Source: Geitlerinema sp. BBD 1991-9 (GTDB lineage: Bacteria > Cyanobacteriota > Cyanobacteriia > Cyanobacteriales > Geitlerinemataceae). From it: DNA of 64,000 nucleotides. The number at the start of each line of letters is the position of its first letter. Within the stretch, counting starts at the first letter, position 1. Position numbers and translations under genes: made by a program. The notes under the pieces are model-generated. The model saw nothing but the letters and a program-made list of their open reading frames with translations. It had not been told where the DNA came from and made no database searches. The stretch spans positions 124,001 through 188,000 of the forward strand of contig LWRO01000001.1 in assembly GCA_001657325.1 (NCBI GenBank), given 5' to 3'. Of the stretch, positions 35,784 through 44,098 are shown piece after piece.

Positions 35784-37364
35784 TTACTCCTCAAGCGGTA
35801 GCAATTTTCCGATCGTGCGGTTTTCGGGAACGAAGGTCGATCGAGCCACGCGCAAAATGTCGTCCGCCGTCACCGCGTCGATTTGCTCGATCTGGCCGAA
35901 CAGATTGCGCCAATCTCCCATTTTTACCTCGTACTCTACCAACAAACTCGCCATTCCCGAATTCGAGTCTAGCGATCGAAGCAAACTGGCTTTCGCTTGC
36001 GTTTTCACCCGTTCGAGTTCCTCCGCCGTCACAGGTTCGCGCTTCAGTCGATCGATCTCTTCCTGTAAAGCTGCTTGCACTTCATCGATCGTGTGACCCG
36101 GAGCCGTCAGTCCGTACAGCAAGATCAAATTGGGATATTTATCGCCAGGAAACCCGTTAAACCCTTGGGCAGCCAGCGCAACCTGCTTTTCTTCCACCAG
36201 CGATCGATACAGTCGCGAAGTCCGTCCGTTACTGAGAATCGCGCTTATCATCTCATAAGTGGCGTTGTCGGGATGGTCGATGCCGGGACGGTGATAGCCT
36301 TCGAGATACCACGGTTCGCTTTGAAAGCGGACTTCCACCTCGCGGGGTGTCGTTTGCTGCGGTTCGACGGCGGTGACTTGCGGCGGTGCGGGTTTGGGTT
36401 CGTACCGTCCGAAGTAAACCTGCGCCAACTCTTTCACGCGATCGGGTTTGACATCTCCCACAATGGCAACGGTGAGGTTGTTGGGAACGTAGTAGGTTTG
36501 GAAAAATTCTTGTACGTCGCGGCGCGTCAATCCCGCAATATCTTCAGCCGTTCCGATGACGGGTTGCTGGTACGGATGCACCTGAAATGCTGTAGAGAGA
36601 AATTCTTCAAGCAGTTTTCCGATGGGAGAGTTATCCGTTCGCAAGCGACGCTCTTCGAGGATGACTTGTTGTTCTTTGTAGAACTCCCGAAAAACGGGTT
36701 CGAGGAAGCGTTCGGATTCGATCGACATCCACAGTTCCAACTTGTTTGACGGGAAACTGTAAAAATATCGCGTCGCGTCGGCGGAGGTTGTCGCATTGAG
36801 TCCAACGCCTCCCGAGCGTTCGACAATTTGTCCGAATTCGTTTTGAACGGCGAATTGTGCGGCTTCTTCTTGAACGCGATCGAATTCCGCCTGAAGCTCT
36901 TCAACTTTCGTGTCGTTTCCGCTTGCTTTTTCCGCTTCAATTTGACGGTGGAGATTGTCGAGTCGATCGAGTAAAGGCTGTTCGGCGGTGTAATTTGTCG
37001 TCCCGATGCGCGTCGTTCCCTTAAAGGCCAAATGTTCTAAAAAATGTGCGACACCGGTTTTTCCAGGGACTTCGTTCGCACCTCCCACGTCCGCGTAGGT
37101 AATAAACGACACGATCGGGGCTTCGTGGCGCTCGAGAACGATAAATTCCATTCCGTTGTCGAGGGTGAATTCTGTGACGCGCTCGATGGCTCGATCGAGA
37201 TACGGACGAATCGTCGCCGCCGATGCGATCGATTGTCCCCCTGCAACGAACAGGACAATTAGGCAAAGTAGCACGATTGCCAAGCGAAAAAAACGCATCG
37301 AACGGTTGAGAGCGCCTCGCACGATCGCGAACGAGTTTTGAAGATAGGATGGTATTAAAGGCAT
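35784..37364 (-). CDS. M16-family zinc metallopeptidase, exported
   Basis: About 526 residues. It starts with a basic segment and hydrophobic signal/anchor (FRLAIVLLCLIVLFVAGG, about residues 24-41), then the M16 domain with the zinc motif HFLEH (HxxEH) and the following long helical region; a second inactive half follows (PGIDHPDNATYEMISAIL). I chose the ATG ending at 37364; the frame is open upstream but that part lies under the TetR gene on the other strand and reads as random sequence. It likely cleaves peptides in the periplasm. It shares an operon with the VWA protein. Confidence 0.85.
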   Translation of the reverse strand: MPLIPSYLQNSFAIVRGALNRSMRFFRLAIVLLCLIVLFVAGGQSIASAATIRPYLDRAIERVTEFTLDNGMEFIVLERHEAPIVSFITYADVGGANEVPGKTGVAHFLEHLAFKGTTRIGTTNYTAEQPLLDRLDNLHRQIEAEKASGNDTKVEELQAEFDRVQEEAAQFAVQNEFGQIVERSGGVGLNATTSADATRYFYSFPSNKLELWMSIESERFLEPVFREFYKEQQVILEERRLRTDNSPIGKLLEEFLSTAFQVHPYQQPVIGTAEDIAGLTRRDVQEFFQTYYVPNNLTVAIVGDVKPDRVKELAQVYFGRYEPKPAPPQVTAVEPQQTTPREVEVRFQSEPWYLEGYHRPGIDHPDNATYEMISAILSNGRTSRLYRSLVEEKQVALAAQGFNGFPGDKYPNLILLYGLTAPGHTIDEVQAALQEEIDRLKREPVTAEELERVKTQAKASLLRSLDSNSGMASLLVEYEVKMGDWRNLFGQIEQIDAVTADDILRVARSTFVPENRTIGKLLPLEE

Positions 37365-37520
37365 AACATGACGATCCCGAACGAAACAAAAAAACGATTC
37401 CCAAGCTTTAAGATATATAACTTCCTTTGACAATCTGTGAATCTTTTTTGGATTACCTGACTCCATACTCCACAATAATTCTACAAAGCGCACCGGAAAT
37501 CGCATACTTTGGTGAAGCCC

Positions 37521-38150
37521 ATGAAGACCACACACGCTCCGCGAATGCCTGAAACCGAAACTCGAACTCGAATTCTCAAGTCTGCCCGTCGGTTGTTTGC
37601 CCGTCAAGGATTTGAAGGCACGACCACTCGCGCTCTCGCTCGCGATGCCGGTGTTGCGGAAGGAACGCTCTTTAGACATTTTGACAATAAAAAAGCGATT
37701 TTGGTGGAAGTAGCGACCCAGGGCTGGATCGAAATCCTGACGGACTTACTGACGGAATTGAGTGAAATGGGGAGTTACAAAGCTGTCTCTCAGGTCATTC
37801 AACGTCGGTTGCTCCACCTGCGGGACAACGCCGATCTCATGCGCGTTTGTTTTCTTGAGGCTCAGTTTCACCCAGAACTGCGAGAACGCATTCAAAAGGA
37901 AGCGATCGAGAAAATGACGGATGTTGCGGAAGCCTTCGTGCAAACGGCGATCGATCGTGGGATCTATCGTCCCATGAATCCGAGATTAGTCGCCAAGGTT
38001 TTCCTCGGAATGTTTGCAATATCTGGCTTTAGCTACGAAACGCTAATGGATCGAAATCCTTCACCTCAAGCGATGAAGGAAATGGCGGAAGGGTTAGCTG
38101 ACATTTTCCTCAACGGCGTTCTCGCCAATGGGAACAGCAGTAGCGCTTAG
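37521..38150 (+). CDS. TetR/AcrR-family transcriptional regulator
   Basis: About 209 residues. The N-terminal HTH (about residues 12-58) reads RILKSARRLFARQGF and GVAEGTLFRHFDNKKAIL, typical of TetR repressors; the C-terminal ligand domain is divergent. It is convergent with the SQR-like gene and shares the terminator between them. It is a candidate for the repressor that binds the palindromic sites in this window, but no direct link can be shown. ATG 37521 is chosen; GTG/TTG codons a few bases upstream are alternatives. Confidence 0.9.
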   Translation: MKTTHAPRMPETETRTRILKSARRLFARQGFEGTTTRALARDAGVAEGTLFRHFDNKKAILVEVATQGWIEILTDLLTELSEMGSYKAVSQVIQRRLLHLRDNADLMRVCFLEAQFHPELRERIQKEAIEKMTDVAEAFVQTAIDRGIYRPMNPRLVAKVFLGMFAISGFSYETLMDRNPSPQAMKEMAEGLADIFLNGVLANGNSSSA

Positions 38151-38455
38151 ATCTGCAAGATTTGAATCGATCGATCGTTTTTTAAATGTTAATTTCAAAA
38201 TGAATTGAAGCAAGATAAAACATCTAAATGCTTGGATTTCAAGGTTCAAATTTTAAGGCTTAAAAACCGAGTTTTTCTCAACTCGATTTAGCGAATGAAT
38301 ATTTGGCGGGCTTTCACCTTAAAACATCATTCGCTCTTCAATCTGAAATCGACATCAAAACGATAAAAAAAAGCCGCCTATCAGACGGCTTTAACATCTC
38401 CTGAAAACTTTCACTTGGGTTATCGAATCGATCGAACCATGCCCGTTCGCAACAT
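38151..38455. other. Convergent gap between TetR and SQR-like genes
   Basis: 305 bases with no supported gene. AT-rich, with a hairpin terminator at 38365-38392 that can stop the leftward SQR transcript. Confidence 0.6.
38365..38392 (-). terminator. Terminator for the rhodanese-SQR unit
   Basis: Read on the minus strand, GCCGTCTGATAGGCGGC forms a stem (AAAGCCG/CGGCTTT arms) followed by an eight-base T run. It lies about 70 bases after the SQR-like stop codon and may also act on the TetR transcript from the other side. Confidence 0.85.
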
Positions 38456-39625
38456 CTACATCAAGCGTGGGACTTTTTTGTGTTTGTTGAGTTTGTAGTA
38501 CTTCTCCCAAGCCAGCTTCGCCCATCGCGCCCAAGCTCCCTGTGGAGCCATCGCTTTCTCCTCATCGCGATACACGAATACAGCTTCGTCCCCTAAATCC
38601 ATCACGCACAAAATGTGCATATCTTCAGCAAAGGACGCTCTCGGAAACTGTCCGGCAATTTGCAAAGCGATGTTCTCAGCCGCTGTTCGAGCCATCAGTT
38701 CAGCCAAGTGTCCTTGACGCGCGCGCCAAGCCGGGCCGTTAAAAAAGGAGCTGTCGCCGATGGCATAGCAGTTATCTAAACCTTGTACTTGCGCCGTATC
38801 GCTAACCGGAACGAATCCCGCTTCGGTGAGCGGCAAATCTGAGTTTTTCAACACCGGATTTCCCGTCATACCTGGAGTAAAAACGATGAGATCGGCTTGA
38901 ATTTCGTCGTCATCTTCAAAAATAATGCTTGAAGACTTGAATTGCTTGATTTTTCGGCCGGTAAAAGTTTTGATGTTGCGCTCTTGGAACAGTTTCGCCA
39001 GTTGCGCTAAGCCCTTTTCGCCCAAACGTTTTCCTGGCTTTGGAGAAGGTGTGAAAAAGAGAAGGTCGAATCGATCGCGCAGCCCTTTCTGACGTAGGTA
39101 GGTGTCGAAGTTGAAGGTCACTTCAAACATCGGACCTCCACGCACCGCCGTCGCATCGAGGGGATTACCGCTAAAGCCACAAGCAATCGTACCGTGTCTC
39201 TGCTCGACCAGTTTGAGGAACGTCTCTTGAATGTCGATGCCATCTTGAGGAGAACGGCAAACGGTGCGAGTATGCTCGATCCCTTTCGGTTTGAGTTTCG
39301 AGCCGCCTAACGCAACAATGAGGTAATCGTAATCGCGTTCTCCTCGATCGGTAATAACTTTTTGTTGCGCGGTATTGACTTCTTGGATTTCTTCGTGGAG
39401 AAAATTAAAGCCGTGGATCTCGGACAGTTGAGGAATGGGTAAACTGAGGTCTTCCACGGTTCGATGACCGACAGTCAGCCAAATCGAAGCTGGGTAGAGA
39501 TAGAGAAAATCCCGGTTAGAAATGAGATCGACTTGGGCTTTTCCTTTCAAGCGGTTTTGAAGTTCGATGGCGGCTTCAACGCCTCCCATACCACCACCGA
39601 TAACGAGGACTTTTGGCATTTTCAT
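38456..39625 (-). CDS. Sulfide:quinone oxidoreductase-like flavoprotein
   Basis: 389 residues. The FAD dinucleotide fold is VLVIGGGMGGVEAAIEL (residues 6-22). Cysteines 123 (TVCRSP), 149 (TIACGF) and 339 (HILCVMD) are spaced like the redox-active cysteines of SQR enzymes. Other SQR/FCSD features are the YAIGDSS FAD block and a C-terminal half-amphipathic WARWAKLAWEKYYKL segment that would dip into the membrane. It would oxidise sulfide and feed electrons to the plastoquinone pool. It follows the rhodanese by 59 bases. A type II NADH dehydrogenase-like or other flavoprotein role cannot be ruled out. Confidence 0.72.
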   Translation of the reverse strand: MKMPKVLVIGGGMGGVEAAIELQNRLKGKAQVDLISNRDFLYLYPASIWLTVGHRTVEDLSLPIPQLSEIHGFNFLHEEIQEVNTAQQKVITDRGERDYDYLIVALGGSKLKPKGIEHTRTVCRSPQDGIDIQETFLKLVEQRHGTIACGFSGNPLDATAVRGGPMFEVTFNFDTYLRQKGLRDRFDLLFFTPSPKPGKRLGEKGLAQLAKLFQERNIKTFTGRKIKQFKSSSIIFEDDDEIQADLIVFTPGMTGNPVLKNSDLPLTEAGFVPVSDTAQVQGLDNCYAIGDSSFFNGPAWRARQGHLAELMARTAAENIALQIAGQFPRASFAEDMHILCVMDLGDEAVFVYRDEEKAMAPQGAWARWAKLAWEKYYKLNKHKKVPRLM

Positions 39626-39684
39626 CGTCTTTAGTTGAAAATTTACGTCAAGAAAAAATCAAAAAATATAACGAGGTCTTGGTA

Positions 39685-40041
39685 CTACTTTACGGTTTTC
39701 CACCAGGCCACCATGCCCCCCGAGATGTCGTACACGTCCGTAAAGCCCATTTTGACGAGCTGCCGAGCTGCAATGGGACTGCGATGGGCTGTCAAGCACA
39801 CGACAGCGATCGATTCGTCTTTGGATAAATTGCGAAACCACTCGGGCAAGACCCATCGCCGTAATACGGGAATTGAACCCAAGAGCATTCTCGGTAAACT
39901 TAAGTTCGCGGCATTTGGTGCGTGTCCGGCTGCGTATTCCAACTGACTGCGAACGTCGATGAGTTTGGGCGGGGTTTGGAGGCTGACAAACTGCTGCGGC
40001 GCGATATTCTTAACCGTTTCGAGTTGAGAAGCGGTTGTCAT
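39685..40041 (-). CDS. Single-domain rhodanese (sulfurtransferase)
   Basis: 118 residues. KLIDVRSQLEYAAGHAPNAANL and the active-site loop CLTAHR (nucleophilic Cys then five residues to Arg) define a single rhodanese domain; WWKTVK closes it. Such proteins move sulfane sulfur, and next to an SQR they usually accept the persulfide product. ATG at 40041 is chosen; the frame is open to 40197 with non-conserved sequence. A promoter-operator lies at 40206-40234, leaving a leader of about 158 bases. Confidence 0.85.
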   Translation of the reverse strand: MTTASQLETVKNIAPQQFVSLQTPPKLIDVRSQLEYAAGHAPNAANLSLPRMLLGSIPVLRRWVLPEWFRNLSKDESIAVVCLTAHRSPIAARQLVKMGFTDVYDISGGMVAWWKTVK

Positions 40042-40205
40042 CGTCGAACATCCTGAATATTGAAGTATTTGGCAAAACGGGAAAAAGTCGGGGCGGACGA
40101 ACTGGGTTGGAAACACGCGATCGTTTGAGAGCGCCCGCGCCGACAAACTGTACGGGTAGTAACGCTTTGCGAGTGATAGGCACGATAGTCCCCTCACTGC
40201 AATTC

Positions 40206-40234
40206 ATTATATAACTTTTTAGTTGAATATACAA
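40206..40234 (-). promoter_or_regulatory. Promoter of rhodanese-SQR with overlapping operator-like repeat
   Basis: On the minus strand, TTGTAT, a 17-base spacer, then TATAAT. The spacer contains AACTA-N3-AGTTA, matching the RND-pump promoter, whose spacer contains the same words at the same distance from its -10. On the plus strand the core reads ATAAC-N6-GTTGA, an imperfect version of ATAAC-N6-GTTAT. A shared repressor is inferred. Confidence 0.65.
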
Positions 40235-40261
40235 GTAGTTTTTTCAGCCGTTTCTCTCCGA

Positions 40262-40885
40262 TTAATCGTCTTCCAATCCCATCTGTCCGAGAAATCCCGT
40301 GATAATGCGAGTTCCATCTTTGAGGACGTGGATTTCGATTCGATCGCTGGCCCAGTCGATGCGATTTTCAAATTCGGGATTCAAGACCCGAACGCGCTGG
40401 TTGCGTGAGGAAACGGGAGAATTGGGATCGTGAATCGCCTGAGATTCAACGTAGGGGCCGTCTACTAAGATATCGAGTTGCGCCAATAAATCGATCGCGC
40501 CCGGTGGTGCGGATGGCGCACGCAACTCGTCGAGGGTAAACCCACTAAAGGACATGACGTTCAAGCCTTTGGCTTTTAGAGTTTTCGCTAACTCTGCCAA
40601 GGCGGGGGCTTGCCAAAACGGTTCGCCACCAGAAAACGTCACGCCCTCGTTGTTGGAATTGCTGGCGATTTTTTCCGCAAGTTCCTCGATCGAAATTAAC
40701 TGGTTGGTTTCAAAAGACCAAGAACTCGGATTGAAGCAACCGGGACATTCCCGTTGACACCCCTGCACCCACACGACGGCCCGACGGCCCGGGCCGTTCG
40801 CCTCGGATTCGTCGACATAGCCCATGATGTTGAGATAGCCAGGAGGAACGTTGAGGGTTGGGGGTTCAGTCACTCGATCGACCAT
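40262..40885 (-). CDS. NrdG-like radical SAM/4Fe-4S activating protein
   Basis: 207 residues. The cluster motif is CQRECPGC (CxxxCxxC), followed by FNPSSW and TFSGGEPF, which match radical SAM activases such as NrdG. NrdG itself activates anaerobic ribonucleotide reductase (NrdD) or similar glycyl-radical enzymes; no glycyl-radical partner is in the window. Oxygen-sensitive chemistry fits a low-oxygen cluster. It follows the rogue D1 gene and precedes rhodanese and SQR on the same strand. Confidence 0.8.
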   Translation of the reverse strand: MVDRVTEPPTLNVPPGYLNIMGYVDESEANGPGRRAVVWVQGCQRECPGCFNPSSWSFETNQLISIEELAEKIASNSNNEGVTFSGGEPFWQAPALAELAKTLKAKGLNVMSFSGFTLDELRAPSAPPGAIDLLAQLDILVDGPYVESQAIHDPNSPVSSRNQRVRVLNPEFENRIDWASDRIEIHVLKDGTRIITGFLGQMGLEDD

Positions 40886-40928
40886 AATTCACCAATGGTT
40901 GCAGGATGCGATTTGCCGTCTACGACTC

Positions 40929-40968
40929 GCCATTTAAATGGCAAAATAGGGGGCGAGATTGCCCCCTA
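40929..40968. repeat. Palindrome and hairpin between rogue D1 and the NrdG-like gene
   Basis: GCCATTTAAATGGC (40929-40942) is a perfect 14-base palindrome. TAGGGGGC (40947-40954) and GCCCCCTA (40961-40968) form an 8-base stem with a 6-base loop. Around them the words gcgatttgcc..ctacgact and gcgagattgcc..ctacgact form a rough direct repeat. There is no T run, so it could be an mRNA hairpin or an interspersed repeat rather than a terminator. Confidence 0.6.
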
Positions 40969-40995
40969 CGACTAGATTGCAGCCGAGATTAACAA

Positions 40996-42093
40996 CTAAC
41001 TGTTAATATCCGGTGCGCTCAGCAGCGAAATGGGTTGTGCGTCACCTGATGCCAACGTCCAGGGGAAGTGATGAGCGTTAGGAGCGTGCATCACTTGAAT
41101 ACCTAGATTCGCGCGATTGATGATGTCAGCATTGGTGCGAATCACGCGGCCTTGTGCGTCTAACACGGATTGGTTGAAGTTGAACCCGTTGAGGTTAAAG
41201 GCCATCGTGCCAACGGCGAGGGCTGCACACCAGATGCCGATAACAGGAAACGCGCCGAGCAGGAAATGCAGCGATCGACTGTTGCGAATCGCCAAACTCG
41301 GCACCGTCAAGCGTCCCCAGAATCCGGCGTGTCCAGCGACGAGGTTGTAAGTGGCTTCCTGTTGACCGAATTTATAACCTAAGTTCGCCGATTCGAGTTC
41401 GGAGGTTTCCCGTACCAGCGAAGAGGTCACGAGGGAGCCGTGAACGGCACTCAGTAGCGCACCACCAAATACACCGGCAACACCGAGCATATGCAGCGGG
41501 TGCATCATGATATTGTGTTCGGCTTGGAAGGTAAACATAAAGTGGAACGTACCCGCAATCCCGAGGGGCAATCCTTCAGAGAAACTGCCTTGACCGATGG
41601 GATAAACCAGTAAAACGGCTGTTGCAGCAGCAGCGGGAGCGGAGAACGCCACGGCAATCCAAGGCCGCATACCGAGACGGTAGCTCAGTTCCCACAGCCG
41701 TCCTAGATACGCCCAGATTGCAACGACGGCATGAATGACGATGAGCTGGTACGCACCGCCGTTGTAGAGCCATTCTTCAATGGAACTTGCTTCCCAAATG
41801 GGGTAGAAGTGCAAGCCGATCGCAGCAGAAGTTGGCACCACAGCAGCAGAAATCATGTTGTTGCCGCCCAGCAACGAACCGACCACGGGTTCGCGAATAC
41901 CGTCCATGTCCACAGGCGGTGCGGCGATGAAGGCCATCAGGAAGACAATTGCCGCTGTGAGGGCTGTTGGGACGAGTAATACGCCAAACCAGCCGATATA
42001 AAGGCGGTTGTCGGTGCTAGTAATCCAGTTACAAAAACGATCCCACAGTTCCCAAGGATTGGAATACTGACGTTTGCGAATGGTAGTAGCCAT
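40996..42093 (-). CDS. psbA: Rogue (sentinel-type) D1 protein lacking several Mn-cluster ligands
   Basis: 365 residues from ATG at 42093 (the frame is open 19 codons upstream). The D1 fold and Tyr161, Glu189, His190, His198, His215, His272, His332 and His337 are kept (canonical numbering). Changed Mn-cluster residues are Asp170 to Glu, Glu333 to Ala and Asp342 to Thr. Also Glu/Gln130 is Leu, Cys144 is Ala, Gly80 is Ala, Phe158 is Leu and Thr286 is Ala. In the QB region, one residue is inserted and Ser264/Phe265 become Ala/Ile. This pattern fits rogue/sentinel D1, which makes PSII that does not evolve oxygen. It lacks the residue pattern I associate with chlorophyll f synthase. It lies between D1' and the NrdG-like gene on the same strand. 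Confidence 0.85.
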   Translation of the reverse strand: MATTIRKRQYSNPWELWDRFCNWITSTDNRLYIGWFGVLLVPTALTAAIVFLMAFIAAPPVDMDGIREPVVGSLLGGNNMISAAVVPTSAAIGLHFYPIWEASSIEEWLYNGGAYQLIVIHAVVAIWAYLGRLWELSYRLGMRPWIAVAFSAPAAAATAVLLVYPIGQGSFSEGLPLGIAGTFHFMFTFQAEHNIMMHPLHMLGVAGVFGGALLSAVHGSLVTSSLVRETSELESANLGYKFGQQEATYNLVAGHAGFWGRLTVPSLAIRNSRSLHFLLGAFPVIGIWCAALAVGTMAFNLNGFNFNQSVLDAQGRVIRTNADIINRANLGIQVMHAPNAHHFPWTLASGDAQPISLLSAPDINS

Positions 42094-42368
42094 AATGCTC
42101 AATAGCAGTAAAGGTTTGTGGGGAGTCGTATCTAATTTCGATCGAAACAACGAGGGAATGCTTACAGCTCAATAAAAATTGCTTTCGATCGAACGTTGAG
42201 CCTCAACGTTCCTAGCTCTGTGTTTAGAGCAAGCTCAGACAAGCGACGCTCGAAAAATAGCGAATATATAATTAAAATGGCGGATTTGACCCCAAAACGC
42301 CGCTTGCTACGATCTCAATTAGATATGACCGAATCTTCGCATTCTTGCCCGCTTCAAAAGGGAATTTC

Positions 42369-42386
42369 TTGAGTTTTTAAACTCAA
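42369..42386. promoter_or_regulatory. Candidate operator upstream of rogue D1
   Basis: TTGAGTTT and AAACTCAA are perfect complementary 8-base arms with a 2-base spacer. Position upstream of rogue D1 suggests a regulator site; the motif differs from the ATAAC-N6-GTTAT sites. Confidence 0.4.
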
Positions 42387-42559
42387 ACGAGGCAAGAAAA
42401 ATAAGGGAGCAATGAATCAATGCGATACTGCATTTCAATGCTATTCAATTTTTTCTCAAAAGTCAAATCGTTTTACCTTGTTTTTGCGTCAAAAACAATA
42501 GATTTTTGTTAATTCTTTTTAAGAAATAATTACGAATTTTACAGTCAGTAAAACCTAAG

Positions 42560-42594
42560 AAAACACCACCTCAATCGAGTTGAGATGGTGTTTT
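42560..42594 (-). terminator. Terminator of the D1' gene
   Basis: AAAACACCA-C-CTCAA pairs with TTGAG-A-TGGTGTTTT around TCGAG, with one mismatch. On the minus strand it is followed by T-rich sequence. It lies 45 bases past the D1' stop codon, so D1' and rogue D1 are probably separate transcripts. Confidence 0.8.
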
Positions 42595-42638
42595 TGAACC
42601 GATTTCAGACCGATCTTGGGAACTTAGAAAATTCAGGC

Positions 42639-43718
42639 TTAGCCGCGAACAGACGGAGCAGTTAAAGCAACCGGCTGGGCTTCATCCGAAGCCAGGTCTA
42701 AGGGGAACTGGTGAGCGTTACGTTCGTGCATCACCTCGATCCCTAGGTTCGCGCGGTTGATCACGTCAGCCCAAGTATTGATGACGCGACCTTGGCTGTC
42801 GAGAACAGACTGGTTGAAGTTGAAGCCGTTCAAGTTGAACGCCATCGTACTCAGACCTAAAGAGGTAAACCAGATGCCGACGACCGGCCAAGCAGCTAGG
42901 AAGAAGTGCAGCGAACGGCTGTTGTCAAACGAAGCGTATTGGAAGACCAAACGACCGAAGTAACCGTGAGCGGCAACTAGGTTGTAAGTCTCTTCTTCCT
43001 GACCGAATTTGTAACCTTGGTTTTGAGATTCGTATTCGGTGGTTTCACGTACCAAAGAGCTGGTGACGAGAGAACCGTGCATGGCAGAGAACAATGCACC
43101 GCCGAATACCCCAGCAACGCCCAACATATGGAAGGGGTGCATCAGGATATTGTGTTCGGCTTGGAACACGATCATAAAGTTGAAGGTTCCCGAAATACCC
43201 AGCATCAGACCGTCAGAGAAACTGCCTTGTCCGATGGGATAAATCAACAGCACAGCCGTTGCAGCAGCAACAGGTGCCGAGAAAGCGACGGGAATCCAAG
43301 GACGCATACCCAGACGATAGGACAGTTCCCACTCACGACCCATATAGGTGTAGATCGCGATGAGGAAGTGTAGGACGATCAGCTGGTAAGGGCCGCCGTT
43401 GTAAAGCCATTCTTCAAGACTGGCAGCGTCCCATAAGGGGTATAAGTGCAAGCCAACCGCAGCCGATGTCGGAATAACGGTGGCTGAAATGATATTGTTG
43501 CCGTACAGAAGCGAACCCGAAATCGGCTCGCGAATCCCGTCGAGATCGACCGGGGGGGCGGCAATAAAGGCCAAGATAAAAACAATTGTGGCTGTGAGCG
43601 CCGTAGGGATCAAAAGCACACCAAACCAACCCACATACAGGCGGTTTTCGGTACTCGTTACCCAGTTACAAAAGCGCTCCCACAGGTTGTATTGGTGTTG
43701 CGTTGTTGTAGCAGTCAT
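42639..43718 (-). CDS. psbA: D1' protein, low-oxygen-induced D1 form
   Basis: 359 residues. All Mn-cluster and cofactor residues are intact (Asp170, Glu189, His190, His332, Glu333, His337, Asp342, Ala344, Tyr161, Ser264, canonical numbering). It differs from the standard D1 gene in this window by marks I associate with D1' (microaerobic forms such as PsbA2 of Thermosynechococcus): Gly80 to Ala, Phe158 to Leu and Cys144 to Pro. Thr286 is kept. D1' genes are induced at low oxygen in several cyanobacteria. It lies upstream of the rogue D1 gene in the same direction, and an ATAAC-N6-GTTAT site sits upstream. Confidence 0.88.
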   Translation of the reverse strand: MTATTTQHQYNLWERFCNWVTSTENRLYVGWFGVLLIPTALTATIVFILAFIAAPPVDLDGIREPISGSLLYGNNIISATVIPTSAAVGLHLYPLWDAASLEEWLYNGGPYQLIVLHFLIAIYTYMGREWELSYRLGMRPWIPVAFSAPVAAATAVLLIYPIGQGSFSDGLMLGISGTFNFMIVFQAEHNILMHPFHMLGVAGVFGGALFSAMHGSLVTSSLVRETTEYESQNQGYKFGQEEETYNLVAAHGYFGRLVFQYASFDNSRSLHFFLAAWPVVGIWFTSLGLSTMAFNLNGFNFNQSVLDSQGRVINTWADVINRANLGIEVMHERNAHQFPLDLASDEAQPVALTAPSVRG

Positions 43719-43811
43719 AAAACAACCTTATTAGGGTTCTGACAAGAAACTCACGATGGAGGTTTCTATAAACTCGAGGAACATCTTCATTGAAACGTAT
43801 TCCTATATGAA

Positions 43812-43838
43812 TGTCAACTCAATAACTATAAGGTTATT
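43812..43838 (-). promoter_or_regulatory. ATAAC-N6-GTTAT inverted repeat upstream of D1'
   Basis: AATAAC (43821-43826) and GTTATT (43833-43838) are perfect 6-base arms with 6 bases between, the same core spacing as the RND-pump palindrome. On the minus strand a TTGACA (43812-43817) follows it and could be the -35, with TTCAAT 17 bases further as a weak -10. The arms lie just upstream of the -35, which would suit an activator or a repressor. Confidence 0.5.
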
Positions 43839-44015
43839 AAATAAGACGAGATGTCCGACTTTGTCGGAAGCGATAGTTCGAGATCCTACAAAACGGCAAG
43901 AGATCGATGAAATCCTGACGAAATCGGGATTTGGCAACCGAGAATAGTAAAATTCCAGCAGACAGGGTGCTGATTCTATACGATGTCGGCGTTCGAGCGT
44001 CTTCAGGGTGCTCGA

Positions 44016-44061
44016 GCGGGCGAACGAGGCCACGGCGGTACGTATTGGCTCGTTCGCCCGC
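44016..44061. repeat. Perfect 13-base inverted repeat with 20-base loop
   Basis: GCGGGCGAACGAG (44016-44028) and CTCGTTCGCCCGC (44049-44061) are perfect complements, a strong GC-rich stem 40 bases before the FecR-like start. It has no T run. It may be a leader hairpin or an interspersed repeat. Confidence 0.7.
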
Positions 44062-44098
44062 ATCGTGTAGACCGCGACAACGAGCCAATAGCAAGTCA

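Larger units (their letters stand above)
42094..42638. other. Region between D1' and rogue D1 with several inverted repeats
   Basis: 545 bases, AT-rich, no gene. It contains: 42369-42386, TTGAGTTT-TT-AAACTCAA, an operator-like palindrome 276 bases upstream of the rogue D1 start; 42478-42498, TTGTTTTTG-CGT-CAAAAACAA, a 9-base hairpin; and the D1' terminator at 42560-42594. Presumably the rogue D1 promoter lies here; I could not fix it. Confidence 0.6.
43719..44098. other. Divergent gap between D1' and the FecR-like gene
   Basis: 380 bases. It holds the D1' leader and promoter and a large hairpin at 44016-44061. An open frame at 43756-43947 (plus) reads protein-like near its end but overlaps the D1' leader and has no recognisable family, so I do not call it. 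Confidence 0.45.

Noticed and set aside
40996-42093. Chlorophyll f synthase (ChlF) call for the divergent D1
   Set aside because: The key residues around canonical position 130 do not match the ChlF pattern I know, and no far-red (FaRLiP) genes are nearby.
43756-43947. 63-residue frame over the D1' leader
   Set aside because: Overlaps the D1' promoter and leader, no start signal or family; only its end looks protein-like.
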